Shown here piece by piece: positions 26,405 through 34,610 of a DNA stretch of 64,000 nt (within the stretch, counting starts at the first letter, position 1; every line of letters begins with the position of its first letter). Origin of the DNA: ZC4RG20 sp963702105 (GTDB taxonomy: Bacteria; Pseudomonadota; Gammaproteobacteria; Steroidobacterales; Rariloculaceae); assembly GCA_963702105.1 (NCBI GenBank), contig OY969712.1, positions 1,054,001 through 1,118,000 on the forward strand, written 5' to 3'. Position numbers and translations under genes: made by a program. Under the pieces are notes generated by a model. It did no database searches. It was not told where the DNA came from and saw only the letters and a list, made by a program, of their open reading frames with translations.

Positions 26405-27344
26405 GAGCCTCGAGAGTCACCTCCGGATGCGCCGGCGTGTGCTGGGCGCGGGCGTCGCCTCGCTCGGTGCCGCGCTGTTTCCGGCGCTCGCAGTCCGCTC
26501 GCAGGACGCTGGGCCCGCCATCGTCAAGAGCGACCTTGGCGGCGGTCTCATGGTGTTCAAAGTCGCCGACTGCAACGTCCTGGCGATGCACGGTGCCGGC
26601 GGCGCGCTCATGATCGACGGCGGCCCCGCCGCGACCGCCAACGCCTTGGTCCGGGCGGTGCTCGGCGCGACGGGCAACGACCGCGTCGCCATGCTCGTGA
26701 ACACCCACTGGCATCCGGAGCAGACGGGCGCGAATGAGCTCGTCGGGCAGGCGGGCGGCGTGATCTTCGCGCACGAGAAGACGAAGATGTACCTGAGCCA
26801 CACGGTCTACGAGCGGACGGCCGACGATCGGCTCGTGCCCGTGCCGCCGCTGCCCGCGGCCGCGCGGCCGACGCGGACGACGCGCGGCGAGGGCTCGCTC
26901 GAGTTCGGCGGCCGCAAGATCGATTACGGCTACCTGCCGGCAGCGCACACGGACGGCGACTTGTTCCTGAGGTTTTCCGACCCCGACGTGCTCGCCGCCG
27001 GCGGCGTGGTTTCCGGCGTGCGCTGGCCGCTTCTCGATTACCGCGACGGCGCCTGGTACGGCGGCCGCGTGCGCGCGCTGCAGAGGCTCGCGGATCTGGT
27101 GCGGCCCGATACGCGTGTCGTGCCGGCCCAGGGCCCCTTGATGACGGGGCGCGACATCGTGCGTCAGCGCGACATCTATCTCGATCTGTTCCAGACGTTC
27201 ATCGGCTACATGAACAAAGGGCTCGGCGCCGAAGATGTCGTCGCCCTGAACCCGCTCAAGCGGTACGAGTCCGAGTTCGGGGACGCCAAGGCGTTTCTGG
27301 ACGGGGCTTATCGCAGCATGATGATCGCTTACGTGCCCGATTGA
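26388..27344 (+). CDS. Metallo-beta-lactamase-fold exported protein with altered metal site
   Basis: This 318-residue MBL-fold protein has a Tat-like signal ('MRRRVLGAGVASLGAALFPALA'). The fold is recognised by 'GGALMIDGGP', 'MLVNTHWHPEQTGANEL' and 'PAAHTDGDLFLRF'. The usual HxHxDH motif reads H107-W-H109-P-E-Q112, so the two second-site ligands Asp and His are replaced by Glu and Gln, while H187 is kept. It may bind a single metal or be non-hydrolytic. ATG 26388 lies inside the end of the ankyrin gene; ATG 26427 is an alternative start. It closes the module-2 operon. Confidence 0.8.
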   Translation: MTRSTESLESHLRMRRRVLGAGVASLGAALFPALAVRSQDAGPAIVKSDLGGGLMVFKVADCNVLAMHGAGGALMIDGGPAATANALVRAVLGATGNDRVAMLVNTHWHPEQTGANELVGQAGGVIFAHEKTKMYLSHTVYERTADDRLVPVPPLPAAARPTRTTRGEGSLEFGGRKIDYGYLPAAHTDGDLFLRFSDPDVLAAGGVVSGVRWPLLDYRDGAWYGGRVRALQRLADLVRPDTRVVPAQGPLMTGRDIVRQRDIYLDLFQTFIGYMNKGLGAEDVVALNPLKRYESEFGDAKAFLDGAYRSMMIAYVPD

Positions 27345-27407
27345 TCGTCGAGCCGACCGGCGGCAGATGCTCGGCGGAAGGTTCCGCCGCCTGCCGGCCG
27401 GCTTCGA

Positions 27408-28814
27408 CTATTTCTTCAAATCGAAGATGTCGGCCTGATCGGGCCGCTGCATTCCCTTCTCGAAATACTTCTCCCAGATCTGGGCCCACGGGCGCGCATA
27501 CATATCGAGCACGTCGTATTGGATAGTCTTCGGCGGGGCGACCGGAGTGGCGACGCCGTGGATGGGGTAGATCGTTTGGAGACACTCGGTGAAAACGAAA
27601 GGAGCGCCCTCGTCGAAATCGCTGAGCTTTACGAAGTTGCGGACGATGCGAACCGGCTGAACGAGGGCCTCCGGATCATAGAAAATCGACTCGTGACGGA
27701 GCCCGATGAACTTACCGCTCGCATCCCGGTTCGGAGTGTAGATCTCGATGGTCTGCATCTTGTTCGAGAATTCGAAGTCGCTGTGCGACGTCCAGCCTTG
27801 AATGTTCGACGTCCACGTAATGAGCGCGTCGCCGTCCCAGAAGCCGATCGTCTCCCCGTACCAGCGCGGCACGTCGGCGCCGAGTCGCGGCACGGTGCCG
27901 CTCACGTCGAACTTGCGACCGACGTGTATCTGCGTGATGTAGTTGTCGTCGGAGGATGTCTGGATCTGCACGAGTTTCGGCGTCACGAGAATCTCGTGCA
28001 CACCCGTGGCCGCCCAATGGTAGCGGCGCATGAAGCCCTCGGGCCAGCAGTATGTGCCGGGCCACTCGGCGGCGTTCGAGTTGCCCTCATGGAAGGCCTG
28101 CTGCACCATCCGGGTCTGATACTCCGGCGTCAGCAGCGACAATATCGTCGGGATCTGGTTCCACAGCATCCCGTACCAAGTGCCGAACATCATTTCGAAG
28201 TTGACCGGCTCGTAGCGGCCGTTCCATTCGTCCGGGAGCGTGGCCGCGGTCATCTTCGTCGGGCCGCCGTGCCGACGCGCTTCCGCGAGCAGCGCGTTGT
28301 AGTGCGCTTCCGCCGTCTTGAAAGGATAGGGGCTGACGATGGCCTCGCGCGGGTAGTCGCGGTTGCAGTACCCCCAGGCGGCCGTCTTCGGCGACCCGTG
28401 AATCGTCGCCATGCCGACAGCGGTGTCGCCTCGCTGCTGCTCCAACGCAAAGCTGCTGTTGCAGCGAAAGTATCGGGGGTCGCTCCACAGCGCCCGATCC
28501 TTGTAGAAGTCCTTCGTTGTGAATAGATCGACCGGCAGCGGCTTGACGTCCGGGGGCGCCGCGCCGCCGAAGGCCGAGCCCACGTCGATGATCTTTCCGT
28601 TCACCTTGAGGCGAAACGGACCGACGACCGGGTACCTCGCGAGCAGATCGTCCGTCAGCAGCCCCGTCGTCCGCACATGCGGCAAGTCCTTGAGCACGGG
28701 AGCGCCTCTTCCGACGCTGACTGTCCCGGTCCCCTGGGTCTGCGCTTGCGCGCCCGGCGCGAACGAGATCAGAGCCGCTGCGCAAATTCCCCAACCGATC
28801 TTCGTCGCGCCCAC
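27408..28814 (-). CDS. Secreted protein of unknown function, paralogue of the one at 59119
   Basis: This 468-residue protein starts at GTG 28814, five bases after GGGAGG, and has a Sec signal ending near 'FAPGAQAQ'. I do not recognise a named domain. It aligns along its length with residues 150 to the end of the protein at 59119: 'PLPVDLFTTKDFYKDRALW', 'RYFRCNSSFALE', 'WGYCNRDYPREAIVSPYPF', 'PGTYCWPEGFMRRYHW', 'WYGETIGFWDGDALITWTSN' and a C-terminal 'GMQRP'. Two Cys residues in 'FRCN' and 'GYCNRDYP' are kept in both. The 'IGFWDGDALI' and '..IE.YT....' pattern loosely recalls the C-terminal half of the DUF6152 protein at 8840. Probably periplasmic. Confidence 0.75.
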   Translation of the reverse strand: MGATKIGWGICAAALISFAPGAQAQTQGTGTVSVGRGAPVLKDLPHVRTTGLLTDDLLARYPVVGPFRLKVNGKIIDVGSAFGGAAPPDVKPLPVDLFTTKDFYKDRALWSDPRYFRCNSSFALEQQRGDTAVGMATIHGSPKTAAWGYCNRDYPREAIVSPYPFKTAEAHYNALLAEARRHGGPTKMTAATLPDEWNGRYEPVNFEMMFGTWYGMLWNQIPTILSLLTPEYQTRMVQQAFHEGNSNAAEWPGTYCWPEGFMRRYHWAATGVHEILVTPKLVQIQTSSDDNYITQIHVGRKFDVSGTVPRLGADVPRWYGETIGFWDGDALITWTSNIQGWTSHSDFEFSNKMQTIEIYTPNRDASGKFIGLRHESIFYDPEALVQPVRIVRNFVKLSDFDEGAPFVFTECLQTIYPIHGVATPVAPPKTIQYDVLDMYARPWAQIWEKYFEKGMQRPDQADIFDLKK

Positions 28815-29097
28815 GCTGCCTCCCGGCTGTGCCGAATATCAACCGTGGGGATCATGAAGGCCGACGTTGACAAAAGGCAAGTGCGCCCGCATTCGGAACG
28901 CTCGAAGTGGCGCTGTTGCCGTCGGCACGGTGCACGAGGCGTCGTCGACAGGCCGGCAGCCGCTGAGCCACCGGCGCTGGTATGGCTTCTCCACTTAGCG
29001 CGGCTCGAGCGGCGAACTTACGCCGAAGATTCTTTCCCGGCTGCATTAGGGAGGGATGACGCTAGGGTGAAAGGGAAGATCGGCCGGGGCGTAAGCG

Positions 29098-29922
29098 GTG
29101 ACTCCGCGCGCACGTCAAGCCGCCACGACTGAGATCGTGACGAAGAGAAGATCCACCGACGACAAGCTCGCCGAGCTCGACGCGCTCGCGGAGGGTGCGG
29201 CGGAGCGGGCCGCCCAAATTGCCGCTGCGCTCCGCTGCCGCCAACCGGAGGCCGTCTGGGGCGGCTCCGTGGATACGGCCGGCGAAGTCCGCTCGAGGGC
29301 GGCTATGGGCCTCGTCGCAGCGGGGTACCCGCGCGCGCTCGTCGAGACTGCCGAGCTGTTGTATGACTCGGAGGCGGAAGCGCGGATCGGCGCTATACGC
29401 GCGATCGCTTGCGGGAATCCACGCGAAGCCGAGCTCCTGCTGCGCTCCAAGGTATTTGCCGGCGACGATGAGCCGGCGGTGATCGGAGAGGCGTTCGCGG
29501 GACTGCTCGCAGTCGAGCCGGAGGCGTCCTTGCCGGTCGTCGCCAAGCGGTTGGCCGAAGGCGACGAGGCCGTGCGGGAGTGGGCCGCGCTCGCGCTCGG
29601 CGAATCGCGCCTCGAGGCGGCCGTACCGGCGCTGCGGGCCGCGTGGGAAGACGTGCTGGTCGCGCCGGCGTTACGGCGTATCTTGGTCCGGGCCGCAGCG
29701 CTCAACCGGAGCGGGGCCGCGGACGCGTGGCTGCTCGAGTGCCTCGAGCGCGCCGACGACGCGCGGATTACTATGATTGTCGAGGAGCTTGCGGCGTACC
29801 ACCGCGGCGGGCTGCTGCGCGACCGGGTGCGGGCAGTGCTGGCCGAGCGCGGCCGTGAAGACCTTGCCGAGATGCTGGCCGAGGGCGGTGCTCCGGCCCG
29901 GAAGCGGACGGGGAGTCTTTAG
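29098..29922 (+). CDS. HEAT-repeat protein
   Basis: This 274-residue Ala/Leu/Glu-rich protein consists of paired helices in HEAT-repeat register: 'EVRSRAAMGLVAAGYPRALVET', 'AEARIGAIRAIACGNPREAEL', 'EPAVIGEAFAGLLAVEPE' and 'AVREWAALALGESRLEAAVPAL'. It lacks a signal peptide, so it is a cytoplasmic scaffold or partner protein. The start is uncertain: GTG 29098 gives the full frame, GTG 29137 is also possible, and neither has a strong ribosome site. It ends 100 bases before the FAD oxidoreductase, which has its own promoter. Confidence 0.72.
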   Translation: MTPRARQAATTEIVTKRRSTDDKLAELDALAEGAAERAAQIAAALRCRQPEAVWGGSVDTAGEVRSRAAMGLVAAGYPRALVETAELLYDSEAEARIGAIRAIACGNPREAELLLRSKVFAGDDEPAVIGEAFAGLLAVEPEASLPVVAKRLAEGDEAVREWAALALGESRLEAAVPALRAAWEDVLVAPALRRILVRAAALNRSGAADAWLLECLERADDARITMIVEELAAYHRGGLLRDRVRAVLAERGREDLAEMLAEGGAPARKRTGSL

Positions 29923-29963
29923 GAGAGTCTTTGACGAACGTCCCTCGCTGAAGTTTGCCGGCA

Positions 29964-29979
29964 TTGGCACGAGCATTGC
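29964..29979 (+). promoter_or_regulatory. Sigma-54 (RpoN) promoter
   Basis: TTGGCACGAGCATTGC carries the -24 GG and -12 GC elements separated by exactly 10 bases and matches YTGGCACG-N4-TTGC at every fixed position. It lies 42 bases before the start codon of the FAD oxidoreductase at 30022, giving a leader of about 30 bases. Expression would need an activator of the NtrC class. None is encoded in the window. Confidence 0.7.
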
Positions 29980-30021
29980 CTCAAGGGCTTCGAGCTATGA
30001 AGCCATGTACAGGAAAAGGCC

Positions 30022-31194
30022 ATGGTCGCCGCAACCGTTGACCTCGAACAGACCGGCAAGCGCACTTGGGACGTGGCCGTCATCGGCGCCGGCCCCGGCG
30101 GGGCGCTGGCCGCGCGCTGCCTCGCGTTGGGCGGCGCGAGCGTGCTGCTCGTGGATCGCAAGTCGTTTCCCAGGGCAAAGGTGTGCGGTGCGTGTCTCAA
30201 CCGCACGGCGCTTGCGGCGCTCGATGCATGCGGGCTCACCGAGCGCATCGAGGGGCTGCGGGGCAGGGCGCTCGATCGTTTCGAGCTCCGCGTGCCGGGA
30301 CGAAAGGCGAAGTTTCCGCTGCCGAAAGGCAAAGCGATTCCCAGGGAGGTGCTCGATTCGGCGCTCGTCGAGGAGGCAATTACGGCTGGGGCGGAATTCT
30401 TGCCGGCCACCCGAGCGACCCTAGAGCCGGGGCAGGATACGGTTCGAAGACTGTGCCTGAAGCGTCGCGGCCGCAGCGAGCGCGCGCGTGCGCGCATCGT
30501 GGTCGTCGCCTCCGGCCTGGCCGGGCTCGAACGCAATCCGGAGCCGAAGCTCAAGACCTCCGTCTCGAATCGATCACGCATCGGCGTGGGCTGCGAGGTG
30601 GATGGGCACTCCGACGCCTACGGTGAAGGGGCCATCCATATGGCTGTCGGCCGTTCCGGCTACGTCGGCCTCGTGCGCTTCGGAAGCGGTCGGCTGAACG
30701 TGGCCGCGGCGTTCGATCGTGCCTTCGTTCGTGCCTTGGGCGGGCCCGCCGCCGCAACCGAGGCCGTGCTCTCGGAGGCGGGTTGCGAATCATTGCCGGG
30801 ATTACGCCGAGCCGCGTGGCAGGGTACGGTCGGCTTGTCTCGCCGAACGAGACCCGTGGCGGGGCACCGGCTGATGTGTATCGGCGATGCGGGCGGCTAC
30901 GTCGAGCCGTTCACGGGCGAAGGTATGGCCGCGGCCCTGACTTCCGCTCGAGCCGCGGCTCCGCTCGTGCTCAAGGGGGTGGAGAGTTGGGATCCCGCTC
31001 TCGCCCGCGAATGGTCGCGCCGCTATCGGCGGCTTATCGGTCGCCGGCAGATACTCTGCCGAGGAATCGCTCTGGGCGCACGGCACCCGGCTGCCACCCG
31101 CCTGCTCCTCGACGTCTGCGTCGATTTTCCGGCGCTCACGCGATCGTTGATCGAAGCGGTGAACAGTAAGCCGCGCATTCCCGACTCGAGCTGA
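30022..31194 (+). CDS. FAD-dependent oxidoreductase (geranylgeranyl-reductase-like)
   Basis: This 390-residue flavoprotein has the Rossmann dinucleotide fold at the N-terminus ('DVAVIGAGPGGALAARCLA', about residues 17-35), 'LVDRKSFPRAKVCGACL' next to it, and the second FAD motif 'RLMCIGDAGGYVEPFTGEGMAAAL' near residues 285-308. This layout belongs to the geranylgeranyl reductase/PHBH-type group, which reduces prenyl or polyketide intermediates or hydroxylates aromatic rings. Such enzymes often sit with type III polyketide synthases, but none is here. AGGAAAAGG precedes ATG 30022. A sigma-54 promoter at 29964 suggests expression under nutrient or stress control. Confidence 0.87.
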   Translation: MVAATVDLEQTGKRTWDVAVIGAGPGGALAARCLALGGASVLLVDRKSFPRAKVCGACLNRTALAALDACGLTERIEGLRGRALDRFELRVPGRKAKFPLPKGKAIPREVLDSALVEEAITAGAEFLPATRATLEPGQDTVRRLCLKRRGRSERARARIVVVASGLAGLERNPEPKLKTSVSNRSRIGVGCEVDGHSDAYGEGAIHMAVGRSGYVGLVRFGSGRLNVAAAFDRAFVRALGGPAAATEAVLSEAGCESLPGLRRAAWQGTVGLSRRTRPVAGHRLMCIGDAGGYVEPFTGEGMAAALTSARAAAPLVLKGVESWDPALAREWSRRYRRLIGRRQILCRGIALGARHPAATRLLLDVCVDFPALTRSLIEAVNSKPRIPDSS

Positions 31195-31207
31195 CAGCCC
31201 TCGGCGC

Positions 31208-31259
31208 CAAGGACCGTCGTCACGGAACGTCGTCAAGGACCGTCCTCAAGGACCGTCGT
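31208..31259. repeat. Four tandem 13-base repeats between convergent genes
   Basis: Four head-to-tail copies of CAAGGACCGTCGT (copy 2 reads CACGGAACGTCGT, copy 3 ends CCT) fill the 51-base space between the FAD oxidoreductase and the opposing gene. The last copies cover that gene's stop codon and final codons. Such short arrays arise by slippage; no function is evident. Confidence 0.8.
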
Positions 31260-32928
31260 CGACGGACCACTTCCCGTTCCAGGATTCCACCTCGTAATGG
31301 TCCGTCATCGGGAATCCCGGGGGACGCGCCTCCTCGAACCGCTTGTCGAACTCCAGCTTTGTTCTGTATCGAGGCTCCGTCGCCGTCAAAGAGCCGGCAG
31401 TCAGGCTGCCATAGACTTCCAGCGTCGCGGTCGAGCGCGTCCCGTAATCGCGGACGATGAACTGGCGGCGCGCGTAGATCGACGCCTGCACGCGAAGATC
31501 TCCGGGCCCGGTGACCGAGGGCTTCGCGATCTCCACGTCGCGGTCGGCGACGAGGCCCAGGTAATCGTCGGAATCGGCGATCGCAGGATCCACGGCGTAG
31601 GTGAGGTCGCCATCGATGATGATGTCCCTCGGCGAAAAAACCATGACTTTGCCATTGACTACGCCTTCGACGTGCAGCTCGGCCTTGTCTGCGCCGATAA
31701 GATAGAACGGCTCGTCGGGCAGAGGCTGCCGGGCCTCGCCCGCGGCGCCGCCGGCGCGAACGCCGTCGCGTTCTTCCGGGGCCTCGCCATGAGCGCTGTC
31801 GAGATAACGCCACCCGAAGCTGCCGTCGGCGAAGAAGCGGATGCGAGCGTCGCGGTCGAATCGGCGCACGCGACGAGCGGCGGCCTCGGCGCTCAGCGCA
31901 GGTTCGAACCCCCTCGGGAGCAGGATTGGCCGCACGTGGGTCTCGAGTCCGCCTGCGAAAACCTGCCGGCGCGAGAGGAAGCCTTCCGAATACGTCGTAT
32001 CGACGTCCTGTGCCGTCGTGACCTCGCCCGAGAAGTGCGGTTCGACGCCGTCGAGCTTCGAAACGTAGATCTTCGAGTTGGAGTGAAAGCGCCCGTCGAT
32101 GCGATCGTCGTGAATCTGAACGAGCGGGTTCCAGTAATCCACGAATTGCGCGAAGCTGGAGAAGGCCATGCGCTTGAGCTGCAACTTCGTCGACAGTGCC
32201 TGCCCGTGGTCGCGGGTGCGCACGGCCACGACGAGATGGTCGACGTGGGTGCTGTCGCCGCTCTCGAAGCGGATGACACGCGCCTCGAACTCTTGACCGC
32301 GATGGCTCCAGGACAGGCTGACGTCGCTTTTCCCGGTCTCGAGGCGACGCCCGAGGTCGTCGACGTGTCGCAACAGGCTTCGGCGCGCCGATTCGGAGAC
32401 GGCACCAGCAACGGGCTCGGACTCGGCCGGCGCATCGAGCGCGGGCTTGCCGTAGGCGGGCTGGGGAAGGCCGATGTGAAGGTCGGCGATCTGCGGCGCC
32501 GGAATCTCGAGCTTCCCGAGCTCGATCTGCCCGTGGCGAGGCCGTTCGGGAAGCGGCGGCTGCGGCCGCGGCGGCGGCTGGGGAGTACTCAGCCTCGGCG
32601 GCGTCGGCAGCGCTACGGCGCGGGCCGCCGCGGGCAGGGGCGCTGTCCGAGTGCGCCGTTCCTCGCCGAGCCTGGCGCCGGGCGCGCTCGCGGCTTCCGA
32701 AACCGAAGGCGGCGAGGGGTCGGAGGTTGCGGCCGCCGCGTCCGGTGCCGCGGAATCGCGGCCCGTCCGGGCTGCGCGGCCGTTTTCCATCTGCAGCAGC
32801 TCGACGGTCAGGATTCGAGTGGGCTTCGGATCATCGAACTTCGAGTTCGCGAGCGCCGCGACCAGCACCGCGTGCAGTGCGAGGGACCCTACTATGGGGC
32901 GTGCTATGGTTCGACCGCGGGCGGGCAC
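31246..32928 (-). CDS. Membrane-anchored protein: TonB-like N-terminus with a DUF4900-like exported domain
   Basis: This 560-residue protein starts at GTG 32928 after AGGAGG. A single membrane helix ('IVGSLALHAVLVAALAN', residues 12-28) is followed by 'PTRILTVELLQ' and a long Pro-rich stretch ('PPPRPQPPLPERP'), as in TonB/TolA energy transducers. The C-terminal third has the layout of DUF4900/PilX-adjacent domains: 'AELHVEGVVNGKVMVFSPRDIIIDGDLTY', 'DDYLGLVADRDVEIAK', 'ASIYARRQFIVRDYG' and 'LEVYGSLTAGSL'. The expected C-terminal TonB domain is absent. The product is probably anchored in the inner membrane and crosses the periplasm. The domain reading is by pattern only. Confidence 0.68.
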   Translation of the reverse strand: MPARGRTIARPIVGSLALHAVLVAALANSKFDDPKPTRILTVELLQMENGRAARTGRDSAAPDAAAATSDPSPPSVSEAASAPGARLGEERRTRTAPLPAAARAVALPTPPRLSTPQPPPRPQPPLPERPRHGQIELGKLEIPAPQIADLHIGLPQPAYGKPALDAPAESEPVAGAVSESARRSLLRHVDDLGRRLETGKSDVSLSWSHRGQEFEARVIRFESGDSTHVDHLVVAVRTRDHGQALSTKLQLKRMAFSSFAQFVDYWNPLVQIHDDRIDGRFHSNSKIYVSKLDGVEPHFSGEVTTAQDVDTTYSEGFLSRRQVFAGGLETHVRPILLPRGFEPALSAEAAARRVRRFDRDARIRFFADGSFGWRYLDSAHGEAPEERDGVRAGGAAGEARQPLPDEPFYLIGADKAELHVEGVVNGKVMVFSPRDIIIDGDLTYAVDPAIADSDDYLGLVADRDVEIAKPSVTGPGDLRVQASIYARRQFIVRDYGTRSTATLEVYGSLTAGSLTATEPRYRTKLEFDKRFEEARPPGFPMTDHYEVESWNGKWSVDDGP

Positions 32929-33151
32929 GAGGCCTCCTGAGCGGATCGCAATCCCTCAAGCCTCGCGCGCAGGCCGCCCGCAGTCAATGCGAAGACCGCC
33001 TCGGTGGCGGGAGTTCGCTCGTATGAAGGCAGGCGCGGCGGTATCGACGGCTCGGTGTGACGGTATCGACCGTCCGGCGCGCCTATGCTATGAATTGCGC
33101 CTTCCCCGCAGCTCCGTCGGCTGCAGCGACCTTCTCGATGCGCGGACGATC

Positions 33152-33862
33152 GTGCTGAATGCAGATATCCAAACCACTCTGGCGCCGCGAAACTGGCGTC
33201 ACGTGCTGAGTGCCGAGGACCGCAAGGCCCTCGGCGCGAACGGATTCCTGCATATCCGCGCAGCCGCCCGAGAGCGCGAGCTGGAGGCCATGCGTGCCGT
33301 CTGGGCGCGCCGCATGCAGCCGCACGTCGGGCCCGTCTTCGTACGCGATAAAGGCAACAACGACGGTCCGGACGGGCTCGAGCACGATCCCGCGTTTATC
33401 ACTTGTGTAGAGCATCCTTACGTATTGAGCGCAGTCGCGCACGTGCTGGATGGGGACGTCCATCTGCTCGGGATCCGGGGCCGGAATCCGCATCCGGGCA
33501 GCGGCCAACAGGGTTTCCACGTAGACGCCGCGGGGCCGGTGCCGGCAGATCGGCAATGCATGGCGAATGCGTTCTGGTTGCTGGACGACATGGATGAGTC
33601 CAATGGAGCCACCCGCCTCGTTCCCGGCACCCACCGTCTCGAGCGGGTTCCGGGCAAAGGTTTCTCGCGTCGTGAAGCCCAGCATCCCGAGGCGGTATGC
33701 GTCCGTGCGAGAGCCGGCGACGTCATCGTCTTCAGCGCGCACCTCTGGCACGCCGGCTCGAAAAACGTCTCCGGGGCGCCTCGAAGGATCTCCATGGCGC
33801 ATTTTGCACGACGTGAAGTCCTGGAATCCCTGAGCCGGGCGGGGGAAGGGAAACGATGGTGA
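33152..33862 (+). CDS. Phytanoyl-CoA dioxygenase (PhyH) family oxygenase
   Basis: This 236-residue 2-oxoglutarate/Fe(II) oxygenase has the HxD pair H123/D125 in 'QQGFHVDAAG', distal H200 in 'AHLWHAGSKN' and R211/R212 in 'GAPRRISM' as probable 2OG ligand. 'NAFWLLDDMDESNGATRLVPGTHR' is the PhyH signature. The substrate is unknown; bacterial PhyH proteins hydroxylate lipids, amino acids or ectoine. GTG 33152 gives a typical PhyH N-terminus; ATG 33023 is in frame but would add an atypical 43 residues. Its stop overlaps the start of the GNAT remnant. Confidence 0.82.
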   Translation: MLNADIQTTLAPRNWRHVLSAEDRKALGANGFLHIRAAARERELEAMRAVWARRMQPHVGPVFVRDKGNNDGPDGLEHDPAFITCVEHPYVLSAVAHVLDGDVHLLGIRGRNPHPGSGQQGFHVDAAGPVPADRQCMANAFWLLDDMDESNGATRLVPGTHRLERVPGKGFSRREAQHPEAVCVRARAGDVIVFSAHLWHAGSKNVSGAPRRISMAHFARREVLESLSRAGEGKRW

Positions 33863-34023
33863 GGCAGGCCATTGCGGCCGATGTGGCGGGCATTCAGCGC
33901 GTGAGATGGGCGGTACGGGAGAACCGGCTCGTCTCGAGGGTGATCGCGGACACCGAGGTGCTGGAGGCCATAGAAGTCACCGGAAGAGGTTGGGTCGTCG
34001 AGAAGCACGGCGAGGTCAGATGA
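33856..34023 (+). pseudogene. N-terminal remnant of a GNAT acetyltransferase
   Basis: A 55-codon frame ('MVRQAIAADVAGIQRVRWAV' onwards, then 'TGRGWVVEKHGEV') matches the first fifty residues of GNAT N-acetyltransferases. It stops where the acetyl-CoA binding core should begin, so no enzyme can result. It begins inside the PhyH stop and ends at a TGA overlapped by the ATG at 34020. A deletion probably removed the rest and joined the remnant to the next gene. It has a good ribosome site (GGGGAAGGG) and may still be translated, serving to couple its neighbours. Confidence 0.72.
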
Positions 34024-34583
34024 GCAACAGTTCCAGAGTCACGATCCACATGGCAGTGAGTCTCGACGGTTTCATCGCCCGGAAGGACGGCAGCGTGGAC
34101 TGGCTCGAAACCTCGGATACGTTCGAAGGCGGGGAGACGATGGACCCCGGGTTCGTCGCGGAGTTCCTGAAGACAATCGATTGCTACGTCATGGGATCGC
34201 GGACCTACGAGACCGCATTGGATTTCGAGGCCAAGGGCTTCGGATGGTCTTACGGTGAGAAGCCTGCGTTCGTCCTGACTGGCCGCGCGCTGCCGAAGAG
34301 ACGGGACAGCGTCGAGTTCTACTCGGGAGACCTCGCGGGCTTCGTGAACGGGCGCTTGAGGCCGCTCTTCGGCAGCATCTGGTTCGTGGGCGGAGGAATG
34401 GTTTCCGGCGAATGCCTTCGGCTCGGGCTGGCGGACGAAATCCGCTATTCGATCCTTCCCGTCGTGATCGGCGAAGGCATCCCGTTCTTCGCAGGCCTGG
34501 ATCGCGACGTCGAACTGCACCTCCTCGAGGCCAAAGCCTACAAGAACGGTGTGGTCGCGCTTCGGCACGAGGTCAGAAGGTAG
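34020..34583 (+). CDS. Dihydrofolate-reductase-like protein (RibD C-terminal family)
   Basis: This 187-residue protein of the RibD_C/DHFR-like family is probably an NADPH-dependent reductase. Landmarks: 'HMAVSLDGFIARKDGSVDWL' at residues 9-29, 'YVMGSRTYETAL', 'FVLTGRALPKR', 'GSIWFVGGGMVSGECLRLGLADEIRYSILPVVIGEG' layout with the 'GGG' nucleotide loop, and 'GIPFF'. Such stand-alone proteins are not the housekeeping DHFR and their substrates are mostly unknown. ATG 34020 overlaps the preceding TGA, so initiation is coupled. Confidence 0.86.
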   Translation: MSNSSRVTIHMAVSLDGFIARKDGSVDWLETSDTFEGGETMDPGFVAEFLKTIDCYVMGSRTYETALDFEAKGFGWSYGEKPAFVLTGRALPKRRDSVEFYSGDLAGFVNGRLRPLFGSIWFVGGGMVSGECLRLGLADEIRYSILPVVIGEGIPFFAGLDRDVELHLLEAKAYKNGVVALRHEVRR

Positions 34584-34610
34584 AGGCCGGCAGGGTCGCC
34601 ACGAACCCCT

